From contig CAXEND010000016.1 in NCBI GenBank assembly GCA_963997635.1, forward strand, positions 1 to 52,910: 52,910 bases of DNA, written 5' to 3'. The translations under genes and the position numbers were made by a program. The notes under the pieces were generated by a model, which was not told where the DNA came from, made no database searches, and worked only from the letters and a program-made list of their open reading frames with translations. Positions 1 to 6,937 of the stretch are shown one piece after another. The first letter of the stretch is position 1, and every line of letters begins with the position of its first letter. The DNA comes from GCA-2728135 sp002728135 (GTDB lineage: Bacteria; Pseudomonadota; Alphaproteobacteria; UBA828).

Positions 1-1
1 A

Positions 2-856
2 ATTACAATTGGTGCTAAAATAAAATTTAATGAACCTATATCACTAATTTTTTATAATTATACAAAAGATAAACCTCTGGCTATTTACCCTAATGTTGAA
101 ATAGTTTTAGAAGAAGATTCTAATATAACTATCATTGAACAACATTTATCAGAGACAGTATCTACATATTGGGAGAATTCGTTTATTGATATTGATTTGC
201 ATAAAAATGCTGAATTAAAACATTATAAACTTAATAATGGTTGTCCAGATACCTTGAGCACTTCTTATTCAAATGTTCTTCAAGATTTGAATTCTAAATA
301 TTTATGTTTCAATTTGGCTTATGGATCTACTCTCTATCGAAATGAAACCCATGTATCGTTAAATGGCGAAAATTCTGAGTGTAATTTATATGAGGCACAT
401 TTGCTTAATCATAAGCAGCATGCTGACACAACTAGTATTATCTCTCACAACGTACCAAATTGTATTAGTAAGAAATTATACCGTGGTGTTTTGAATGATA
501 ATTCTAGAGCTGTAGCTCAGGCTAAAGTTAAAGTTTCAAAATTAGCTCAGCTAACAGATGCTCAACAATTATTTAGAGGTATTCTTCTCTCCCCCAATGC
601 TGAAATTAATACTAAACCTGAGTTAGAAATCTTTGCAGATGATGTCAAATGTAGCCATGGAGCAGCAGTGGGCTCCCTTGATGAGGAACAAATTTTTTAC
701 TTGCGTAGTAGAGGCCTTAATGAATCAGCTAGTAAGATACTTCTTATTGAGGCTTTTATGAATGAGCACTTTGCCATGATTGAAAATCCAAGGATAAGAG
801 AATTGATGCTAGGTGTATTTGATAATTGGATAACTATTCACAGAAAGCATAATTAG
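2..856 (+). CDS. sufD: SufD, Fe-S cluster scaffold subunit (5' end missing)
   Basis: The C-terminal 284 residues of SufD, which with SufB and SufC forms the SufBC2D complex that builds Fe-S clusters in the cytosol. The reading frame is open from base 2, so the start lies upstream of the window. The first in-window candidate start (TTG at 197) is internal, because SufD-like sequence such as ITIIEQHLS precedes it. The visible part is the beta-helical core, with short hydrophobic strands and the stretch YRGVLNDNSRAVAQAKV. It ends with the helical tail that in the family contains the SRGL-type motif, here LRSRGLNESASKILL. The stop is 2 bp before the ATG of sufS, so the two are co-transcribed. Identification rests on motif resemblance and on the suf context. 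Confidence 0.9.
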   Translation: MTIGAKIKFNEPISLIFYNYTKDKPLAIYPNVEIVLEEDSNITIIEQHLSETVSTYWENSFIDIDLHKNAELKHYKLNNGCPDTLSTSYSNVLQDLNSKYLCFNLAYGSTLYRNETHVSLNGENSECNLYEAHLLNHKQHADTTSIISHNVPNCISKKLYRGVLNDNSRAVAQAKVKVSKLAQLTDAQQLFRGILLSPNAEINTKPELEIFADDVKCSHGAAVGSLDEEQIFYLRSRGLNESASKILLIEAFMNEHFAMIENPRIRELMLGVFDNWITIHRKHN

Positions 857-858
857 AT

Positions 859-2103
859 ATGGCTAATGAGATAAGTGACCAAGTTAATTTAAGGTTTAAT
901 AATTGGAAATCAGATTTTCCTTTATTATCATCTAATGCTACCAGTAAAAAATTAATATATTTAGATAGTGCTGCAAGTGCTCAAAAACCTCAAATTGTTA
1001 TTGATAGTATGAAAAGTTTTTATGAATCTGAATATGCTAATATTCATCGTGGAGTTTATGAATTAAGTGAAAAAGCAACAATTGCGTATGAAGGGGCAAG
1101 AAAAAGTGTTTCAGAATTCATAGGTGCTTCAAAAGTAGAGGAAATTGTTTTTACAAAAGGTGCGACTGAATCAATAAATTTAGTTGCTTCAAGTTGGGGT
1201 GCTCAAAATTTAACAAGTGATGATGAGATTTTAATTACAACAATGGAACACCATGCAAATATCGTGCCCTGGCACCTTTTACATAAACGCACTGGTGTTA
1301 AAATAAAAGCTGTAAATATAGATGAAAATGGAGAATTAGATATTGATCACTTTCACCAACTTTTAACTAAAAAAACTAAATTAGTTTCCATTACCCAAAC
1401 ATCAAATGCATTGGGAGTTAATACTCCCTTGAGTGAAATAATAGATACTGCACATTCTCTTAATGCTCTTGTTCTAGTTGATGGTTGCCAAGGTATAGTT
1501 CATAAACGTGTAGATTTGCAGCAACTAGATGCTGATTTTTATGTTTTTTCTGGACACAAACTTTATGGTCCAAGTGGTATTGGTGTTTTGTATGGAAAAT
1601 ATGACATCTTAGAATCTATGCAACCGTATCAAGGTGGTGGAGATATGATTGTAACAGTCACTACCAATGATAGCACTTATGCCAAGCCACCATACAGATT
1701 TGAAGCTGGGACACCTCCGATTGCAAGTGCAGTTGGATTAGCTCAAGCAATTAAATACATTTCTAATATTGGCATGGAATTTATAGCTCTACATGAGCAT
1801 AGTCTTATGAAATACGCATCAAAATCATTGCAGGACGCTAATATAGTAAAATTATTTTCTCAAATAGATGATAAGGCGGCTATCATCTCTTTTAATTTTG
1901 ATGATGTACATCCTCATGATGTTGGAACTATCCTTGATAATGAAGGTATTGCTGTGCGTGCAGGTCATCATTGTGCTCAACCTACAATGAGCCATTTTGG
2001 TGTTTCTGGGACAGTTAGGGCATCATTCGGTCTTTATAATGATTTTAATGATATTGACGCTTTAATCTCGGGTTTACATAAAGTTAAGGAGATTTTTAAA
2101 TAA
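859..2103 (+). CDS. sufS: SufS, cysteine desulfurase (class V aminotransferase fold, PLP)
   Basis: 414 residues, the usual SufS length. It removes sulfur from L-cysteine as a persulfide for Fe-S assembly. The PLP lysine is K234 in SGHKLYGPSG and the catalytic cysteine is C372 in RAGHHCAQP. The N-terminal YLDSAASAQKP and HRGVYELSEKAT motifs are those of group II (SufS/CsdA) desulfurases rather than IscS. Its TAA stop overlaps the ATG of sufU (TAATG), which implies translational coupling and fits SufU being the sulfur acceptor. No SufE gene is seen in the visible part of the operon. Confidence 0.97.
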   Translation: MANEISDQVNLRFNNWKSDFPLLSSNATSKKLIYLDSAASAQKPQIVIDSMKSFYESEYANIHRGVYELSEKATIAYEGARKSVSEFIGASKVEEIVFTKGATESINLVASSWGAQNLTSDDEILITTMEHHANIVPWHLLHKRTGVKIKAVNIDENGELDIDHFHQLLTKKTKLVSITQTSNALGVNTPLSEIIDTAHSLNALVLVDGCQGIVHKRVDLQQLDADFYVFSGHKLYGPSGIGVLYGKYDILESMQPYQGGGDMIVTVTTNDSTYAKPPYRFEAGTPPIASAVGLAQAIKYISNIGMEFIALHEHSLMKYASKSLQDANIVKLFSQIDDKAAIISFNFDDVHPHDVGTILDNEGIAVRAGHHCAQPTMSHFGVSGTVRASFGLYNDFNDIDALISGLHKVKEIFK

Positions 2104-2564
2104 TGTCAGAGTTGAGGGATTTATATCAAGAGGTGATATTAGATCATGGAAAATCACCTCGTAACTTTGGTAAATTAGAGTCAAAAACTGCTGATGCACA
2201 TGGCCATAATCCACTTTGTGGGGATACAATAACTATCTACTTAGAATTAGATAAGGATGTAATTAAGGATATTTCATTTGAAGGAAGGGGATGTGCCATC
2301 TCTCTCGCATCGGCCTCTTTAATGACAGGCCTTTTAAAAGGTAAAAATATGGATGATGCTCAGGTTTTATTTGCACATTTTCATAAACTTGTATCGGATA
2401 GTAACAAAACTATGAGTGTTAACATTCCTACAGATGATCTGCAAAAGCTCGATGTTCTTGCTGGAGTACGTGACTATCCAATGCGTGTAAAATGCGCAAC
2501 ATTAGCTTGGCACACATTTAATGCTGCTTTACAGAATAACACTGAAGAGGTCACTACAGAATGA
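2103..2564 (+). CDS. sufU: SufU-type sulfurtransferase / scaffold
   Basis: 153 residues. SufU accepts persulfide sulfur from SufS through a Zn-bound cysteine. The three family cysteines are visible in NPLCGD, GRGCAIS and RVKCATLAWH. The roughly 60-residue stretch between the second and third cysteines is longer than in IscU, and the ending KCATLAWHTF is SufU-like. The protein resembles Bacillus-type SufU more than IscU (about 128 residues). The gene overlaps sufS by one base and the next gene by four, so it lies inside a tightly coupled operon. Family knowledge predicts that it replaces SufE here; this is inferred from gene content. Confidence 0.92.
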   Translation: MSELRDLYQEVILDHGKSPRNFGKLESKTADAHGHNPLCGDTITIYLELDKDVIKDISFEGRGCAISLASASLMTGLLKGKNMDDAQVLFAHFHKLVSDSNKTMSVNIPTDDLQKLDVLAGVRDYPMRVKCATLAWHTFNAALQNNTEEVTTE

Positions 2565-3091
2565 TGAAAGTTTTACGCAATATACTAAATCATAAGCCAA
2601 GTTCTATGGATATAAATAGTACCTCTGATAAAAAACAGACTTATACTTCATGGACCCCAACTGAAACTGAAGATATTTCTAACATTGAAAATAATACAAA
2701 CGAATATAATGATGATAATTTAGAAGAAAAAATAAATTTAGATGAAGTAAACGAATTCAAAGAAAAAAAATCTGAATCTGAAGGCACAAAATTAGAAACA
2801 AAAATTATTGATGCAATACGGCTAGTTTATGACCCAGAAATACCCGTAAATATATACGAATTAGGATTAATTTATGATATTGATATATCTGAAAAGAATG
2901 ATGTTAATATTCAGATGACCTTAACGGCTCCAGGTTGCCCTGTAGCCGGTGATATGCCTCATTGGGTTTCTGCAGCAATTGAAAGTAACGTTGATGAAAT
3001 TTCTGAAGTAAATGTAGAAATAGTATGGGAACCACCTTGGTCGACAGAAATGATGTCAGAAGCAGCGAAACTAGAACTGGGATACCTTTAG
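2561..3091 (+). CDS. SufT-like MIP18/DUF59 Fe-S assembly protein with acidic N-terminal extension
   Basis: 176 residues in two parts. Residues 1-80 are low-complexity and rich in Asp, Glu, Asn and Ser, and look disordered. Residues from about 82 form a MIP18/DUF59 domain: DAIRLVYDPEIPVNIYELGLIYDI, then TLTAPGCPVAGDMP with the conserved cysteine, then the terminal EIVWEPPWSTEMMSE typical of the SUF-operon branch. Relatives act as accessory factors in Fe-S cluster maturation. Its ATG overlaps the sufU stop; a second ATG at 2564 could equally be used. The N-terminal part is longer than I would expect for alphaproteobacterial homologues. The sufT name is plausible but not certain. Confidence 0.85.
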   Translation: MMKVLRNILNHKPSSMDINSTSDKKQTYTSWTPTETEDISNIENNTNEYNDDNLEEKINLDEVNEFKEKKSESEGTKLETKIIDAIRLVYDPEIPVNIYELGLIYDIDISEKNDVNIQMTLTAPGCPVAGDMPHWVSAAIESNVDEISEVNVEIVWEPPWSTEMMSEAAKLELGYL

Positions 3092-3103
3092 TAAGAGGTT
3101 GAG

Positions 3104-3442
3104 ATGAAAGCACTTTTATCAGTAACAGAAACTGCACTTAAACGTATTGAAAAACTAATGTCTTTATCCGATGACAATGATGTTATAGGTATAAAAATAG
3201 GAGTTAATAATGCGGGATGTTCTGGCATGAGCTATACAATGGACTATACTTCAGAGATTGCACCTCATGATGAAGTAATCGAATTCAATGATACTAAAAT
3301 CATTGTAGAAGCAGCAGCTGTAATGTTTCTTATAGGTACAGAACTTGATTACAAGGAAGAAAAATTAGAGAGCACATTCGTTTTTAATAACCCAAATGCA
3401 ACCAGCACATGCGGTTGCGGTGAAAGCTTCTCTGTAAATTAG
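3104..3442 (+). CDS. sufA: A-type Fe-S carrier protein (SufA/IscA/HesB family)
   Basis: 112 residues, normal for the family. A-type carriers receive Fe-S clusters from the Suf scaffold and pass them to target proteins. The three conserved cysteines are present: one in NNAGCSGMSY and two in the C-terminal CGCGESF. The gene lies 12 bp downstream of the SufT-like gene and is the last of the visible suf operon; the next gene converges on it. The name sufA rather than iscA or erpA is chosen from operon context. An AGAGGTTGAG Shine-Dalgarno-like stretch precedes the ATG. Confidence 0.93.
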   Translation: MKALLSVTETALKRIEKLMSLSDDNDVIGIKIGVNNAGCSGMSYTMDYTSEIAPHDEVIEFNDTKIIVEAAAVMFLIGTELDYKEEKLESTFVFNNPNATSTCGCGESFSVN

Positions 3443-3474
3443 CTACTCAAGAAAATTTATATATTAATAAATAT

Positions 3475-3492
3475 ATTCAGTTATATCTGAAT
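3475..3492. terminator. Small hairpin between convergent sufA and glnA
   Basis: ATTCAG, a six-base loop and CTGAAT form a 6-bp perfect stem in the 54-bp gap between the two converging genes. No run of T follows on either side, so it is a weak candidate for a bidirectional terminator. Confidence 0.3.
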
Positions 3493-3496
3493 TGGT

Positions 3497-4906
3497 CTAA
3501 GAGCTATAATACATTTCAAACTCAACTGGATGGGGCGTTAAGTCATATTTTTCAACTTCTTGGAATTTTAATTCTAAATAACCATTTATTAGGTCGTCTG
3601 TGAATACTTCTCCCTTTTTTAGATATTCACGATCTTCATCAAGTGAAACTAATGCCTCATGAAGAGTTCCACAAACAGTATCAATATTATCTAGACTCTC
3701 TGGAGGTAAATCATAAAGATTCTTGTCCATAGCATCACCAGGATTAATTTTATTTTCAATCCCATCTAACCCAGCCATTAACATTGCTGAAAATGCAAGA
3801 TATGGGTTCGCTGTTGGGTCAGGAAATCTAACCTCAACCCTTTTACCATTAGGACTTGATGCATGTGGAATACGGCAAGATGCTGATCTATTACGTGCTG
3901 AATATGCCAGCAATACTGGGGCCTCAAATCCAGGGATTAGTCGTTTATAACTGTTCGTGCTTGGGTTAGTAAACGCGTTGAGAGATTTTGCATGTTTAAT
4001 AATACCACCTATATAGTGGATCGCTGTTTCTGAAAGGTCTGCATATCCTGTTCCAGCAAATAATGGTTTCTTATTTTTCCAAATAGATTGATGTACATGC
4101 ATTCCTGAACCATTATCCCCAAAAATTGGTTTAGGCATAAAAGTTGCTGTTTTTCCATATGAATGAGCGGTCATTTGAACTACGTACTTGTATATTTGAG
4201 TCTGGTCTGCAGTTTTTAGCAAAGTATCAAATGTAAATCCGAGCTCATTTTGACTTGGAGCAACTTCATGATGATGTTTTTCGACCTTAATTCCCATAGA
4301 AAGCATATGAATAACCATCTCAGCTCTCATATCTGCCATTGAGTCTACAGGTTGAACAGGCAGATAACCACCTTTTATTCCGGGGCGATGCCCTGAATTA
4401 CCGCCTTCATATAAACGGTTATTGTTATATGCACCTTCTTCTTGGTCTATTTCATAACCAGTGTTGTTTGATGAAACATTATAACGTACATCATCAAATA
4501 CAAAAAACTCTGCTTCAGGACCAAAATAAGCTGTATCACCTATACCTGAATATTGAAGATAAGCTTCTGCTCTATTAGCTACTCCCCGTGGACAACGAGA
4601 GTAAGATTGCCCTGTTGATGGCTCTATAATATCACATATGACTACAATAGTTGGTTGAGCAGCAAATGGATCAATGCTTGCAGACCTTAAATCTGGCATA
4701 AGTATCATATCAGATTCATGGATTTCTTTCCATCCAGCTATAGAAGAACCATCAAATAATATTCCATCAGTGCACATATCTTCGTCAACAGTTTTAATAT
4801 GCTGGGATGTGTGATGCCATTTACCGCGAGGATCAGTAAATCTAAAATCTACAAATTGAATTGCATTATCTTGTATAAGTTGATTAAAATTTTTAAAATC
4901 GCTCAT
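3497..4906 (-). CDS. glnA: Glutamine synthetase type I
   Basis: 469 residues, the standard GSI-beta length. It condenses glutamate and ammonia to glutamine with ATP in the cytosol. Visible signatures are FDGSSIAGW near residue 50, the ATP/Mg region MFGDNGSGMHVHQS-like (PIFGDNGSGMHVHQS), the glutamate-binding NPSTNSYKRLIPG, and the adenylylation segment NLYDLPPES with its tyrosine at residue 398. That segment implies control by GlnE adenylyltransferase, although no glnE is in the window. The gene lies 103 bp downstream of glnB on the same strand, the usual glnBA pair. Confidence 0.98.
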   Translation of the reverse strand: MSDFKNFNQLIQDNAIQFVDFRFTDPRGKWHHTSQHIKTVDEDMCTDGILFDGSSIAGWKEIHESDMILMPDLRSASIDPFAAQPTIVVICDIIEPSTGQSYSRCPRGVANRAEAYLQYSGIGDTAYFGPEAEFFVFDDVRYNVSSNNTGYEIDQEEGAYNNNRLYEGGNSGHRPGIKGGYLPVQPVDSMADMRAEMVIHMLSMGIKVEKHHHEVAPSQNELGFTFDTLLKTADQTQIYKYVVQMTAHSYGKTATFMPKPIFGDNGSGMHVHQSIWKNKKPLFAGTGYADLSETAIHYIGGIIKHAKSLNAFTNPSTNSYKRLIPGFEAPVLLAYSARNRSASCRIPHASSPNGKRVEVRFPDPTANPYLAFSAMLMAGLDGIENKINPGDAMDKNLYDLPPESLDNIDTVCGTLHEALVSLDEDREYLKKGEVFTDDLINGYLELKFQEVEKYDLTPHPVEFEMYYSS

Positions 4907-5009
4907 TAATTAGGCCTTCTATTTAAATGTAGAATGTGTAGATAAATAAAATCGATAATTGTTATTTTATTAGTATTAACAATTACCTAATTTTGGATTT
5001 AGACTAATC

Positions 5010-5348
5010 TCAAATAGCTTCCTTACCTCTTTCGCCAGTTCTAATCCTAATTGCATCTTCAATTGATGAAATAAAGATTTTACCGTCACCTATACGATCT
5101 GTTCTTGCCGCTAATTGAATTGCTTTGACTGCCTGTTCAACAAGATTATCATCGATTACAATTTCTACTTTTACCTTAGGCAGGAAGTCTACCACATACT
5201 CCGCACCTTTATATAGCTCAGTATGTCCTTTTTGACGACCAAAACCTTTAGCTTCAGTCACAGTTATACCCTGCAAACCTAATTCATGAAGTGCATCTTT
5301 TACCTCGTCTAGTTTAAAAGGTTTAATAATAGCCTCGATTTTTTTCAT
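5010..5348 (-). CDS. glnB: Nitrogen regulatory protein P-II
   Basis: 112 residues from the ATG at 5348 (MKKIEAIIKPFKL), exactly the P-II length. The frame is open 26 codons further upstream, but that extension (MWAYLIGF...) has no counterpart in the family and is left out. P-II senses 2-oxoglutarate and ATP/ADP and controls GlnA adenylylation and nitrogen transcription. The T-loop reads GHTELYKGAEYVVDFLPKVK, with the uridylylation tyrosine at position 51, and the end RIRTGERGKEAI is typical. It is followed by glnA. The promoter must lie in the 5349-5541 divergent region; I found no convincing sigma-54 or NtrC site. Confidence 0.97.
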   Translation of the reverse strand: MKKIEAIIKPFKLDEVKDALHELGLQGITVTEAKGFGRQKGHTELYKGAEYVVDFLPKVKVEIVIDDNLVEQAVKAIQLAARTDRIGDGKIFISSIEDAIRIRTGERGKEAI

Positions 5349-5541
5349 TAGATATCTCGCATATCCAATTAAATAAATTTTTTGCAAAAATAATGATTGT
5401 TTAAACCCAATCAGGTATGCCCACAATACTAAATTCTAAAAAATATATAAACTAAGTTCCTATAGTACGTATAGTTATTAAAAAATAATAGGTATATTTA
5501 ATAAATTAATTAAAATTTAATTTTTAAACTGAAGGTAACCC

Positions 5542-6714
5542 GTGAGAGTAGCAAACCGAATTAAGAATTTAGGCACTGAGTCAGCATTCAATGTACTTGC
5601 CAGAGCAAATGAACTTGAAAAACAAGGAAGGTCGATAATAAATCTAGGTATTGGACAGCCAGATTTTAGAACGCCTGATAACGTAGTTGAAGCTGCAAAA
5701 AAGGCGTTAATTGATGGACATCACGGTTATACACCTGCAAATGGTATTATAGAGCTTAGAGAAGCTGTTAGTGCAGACATATTATTACGGAGAAAAGCAA
5801 AGATAAATCCAGATAATATAATGATTTTACCAGGTGGGAAGGTAACAATATTTTTTTCAGCTTTAATATTTGGACAACCTGGAAATGAAATAATTTATCC
5901 TGACCCAGGATTTCCAATCTATAAATCTGCCATTGAATTTTCAGGATCTAAACCTGTTCCCTTCCGTGTAGATGAAAACAATAATTTTTCTTTTAAAGCT
6001 GATGACATACTAGATAAAATCACTCACTCAACTAGTTTGATAATTATTAACAGTCCTGGCAACCCTACCGGGGGAGTAGTAAGCCAACAAGAGGTTGATT
6101 CTTTAGTCAAAGGTCTGGAGGATTTTCCTAATGTGTTTGTGCTTAGTGATGAGATATATTCTCGTATTACTTATGGGTCAGCAAAACATTATTCACTACT
6201 TCAATACCCATCTATACGTAATAGATTAATTTTACTTGATGGTTGGTCAAAAACCTACGCAATGACTGGCTGGCGTATAGGTTATAGTGTGTGGCCAAAA
6301 AAACTTATTGAAACTGTCACACGACTTTCTATTAATAATCATTCTTGTGTTAATGCAATGACTCAATTTGCTGCATTGGAGGCTTTAAATGGACCTCAAG
6401 ACTCAGTTGATCATATGATAAAGAGTTTTGAGGAAAGAAGAAAAATTATAGTAGAAGCATTATCAAGCATTAAAGAATTTAAATGCTCTAATCCTGAAGG
6501 TGCATTTTATGTTATGCCAGACATTTCTGCCACAGGTAAAAAATCTAAAGATTTACAAGATAATTTACTTGAGAACGTTGGAGTAGCAACAATATCTGGC
6601 ACAAGTTTTGGTGATTTTGGAGAGGGTTTTCTAAGATTTTCTTATGCTACAAGTAAAGAGAATATTTTGGAAGCTGTTAATAGAATAAAACAATACTTAG
6701 ATTCTGTAATTTAG
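5542..6714 (+). CDS. PLP-dependent aminotransferase, class I (aspartate aminotransferase-like)
   Basis: 390 residues, a fold-type I aminotransferase. Visible features are NLGIGQPDF near the N terminus, SPGNPTGG, LSDEIYSRI with the PLP-contacting Asp/Tyr, the Schiff-base lysine K237 in DGWSKTYAMTGWRIGY, and the C-terminal arginine motif FLRFSYATS that binds the substrate carboxylate. The start is GTG, preceded by GAAGG at a good distance. The gene is divergent from glnB. The substrate cannot be fixed: aspartate, alanine or aromatic amino acids are all possible for this subfamily. Confidence 0.85.
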   Translation: MRVANRIKNLGTESAFNVLARANELEKQGRSIINLGIGQPDFRTPDNVVEAAKKALIDGHHGYTPANGIIELREAVSADILLRRKAKINPDNIMILPGGKVTIFFSALIFGQPGNEIIYPDPGFPIYKSAIEFSGSKPVPFRVDENNNFSFKADDILDKITHSTSLIIINSPGNPTGGVVSQQEVDSLVKGLEDFPNVFVLSDEIYSRITYGSAKHYSLLQYPSIRNRLILLDGWSKTYAMTGWRIGYSVWPKKLIETVTRLSINNHSCVNAMTQFAALEALNGPQDSVDHMIKSFEERRKIIVEALSSIKEFKCSNPEGAFYVMPDISATGKKSKDLQDNLLENVGVATISGTSFGDFGEGFLRFSYATSKENILEAVNRIKQYLDSVI

Positions 6715-6725
6715 TAGTGTTATAG

Positions 6726-6764
6726 TTAATGCAATTTCTTGACGATAGCTTATCGTTGCATTAA
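6726..6764. repeat. Nested inverted repeat upstream of tRNA-His
   Basis: TTAATGCA (6726-6733) pairs with TGCATTAA (6757-6764). Immediately inside the right arm, ACGATA (6742-6747) pairs with TATCGT (6751-6756) around a GCT loop. Together they give an 8-bp plus 6-bp stem with a one-sided bulge of eight bases. A further related half-site, TTAATTGCA, lies at 6772-6780. No T run follows, so this may be the transcript end of the aminotransferase or a protein-binding site. Confidence 0.5.
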
Positions 6765-6795
6765 TCAATAATTAATTGCATTTATATTTCTTTAG

Positions 6796-6873
6796 GGCGG
6801 GCGTAGCTCAGCTGGTTAGAGCACCTGATTGTGGTTCAGGGGGCCGTGGGTTCAAATCCCATCGCTCGCCCCA
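6796..6873 (+). tRNA. tRNA-His (GTG)
   Basis: A full cloverleaf. The acceptor stem is GCGGGCG (6797-6803) with CGCTCGC (6863-6869). The D-arm is GCTC..GAGC. The anticodon stem is CCTGA/TCAGG with loop TTGTGGT (anticodon GTG), and the T-arm is GTGGG TTCAAAT CCCAT. The extra G-1 at 6796 can pair with C73 at 6870, the histidine identity pair, and CCA is encoded at 6871-6873. It stands alone, 64 bp upstream of the FecR-RTX gene. Confidence 0.97.
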
Positions 6874-6937
6874 GTTATGCAGATAATATAGTTGTAGATT
6901 CCTGTTTAAATTCTTATTCATGTGACAAATATATATC

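Noticed and set aside
4907..5009. Glutamine riboswitch or glnA RNA motif before glnA
   Set aside because: The 103-bp glnB-glnA spacer is AT-rich with no conserved helices of the known glutamine-binding motifs.
5349..5426. N-terminal extension of P-II by 26 residues
   Set aside because: P-II proteins begin at MKKIEAIIKPFKL; the ATG at 5348 gives the standard 112 residues.
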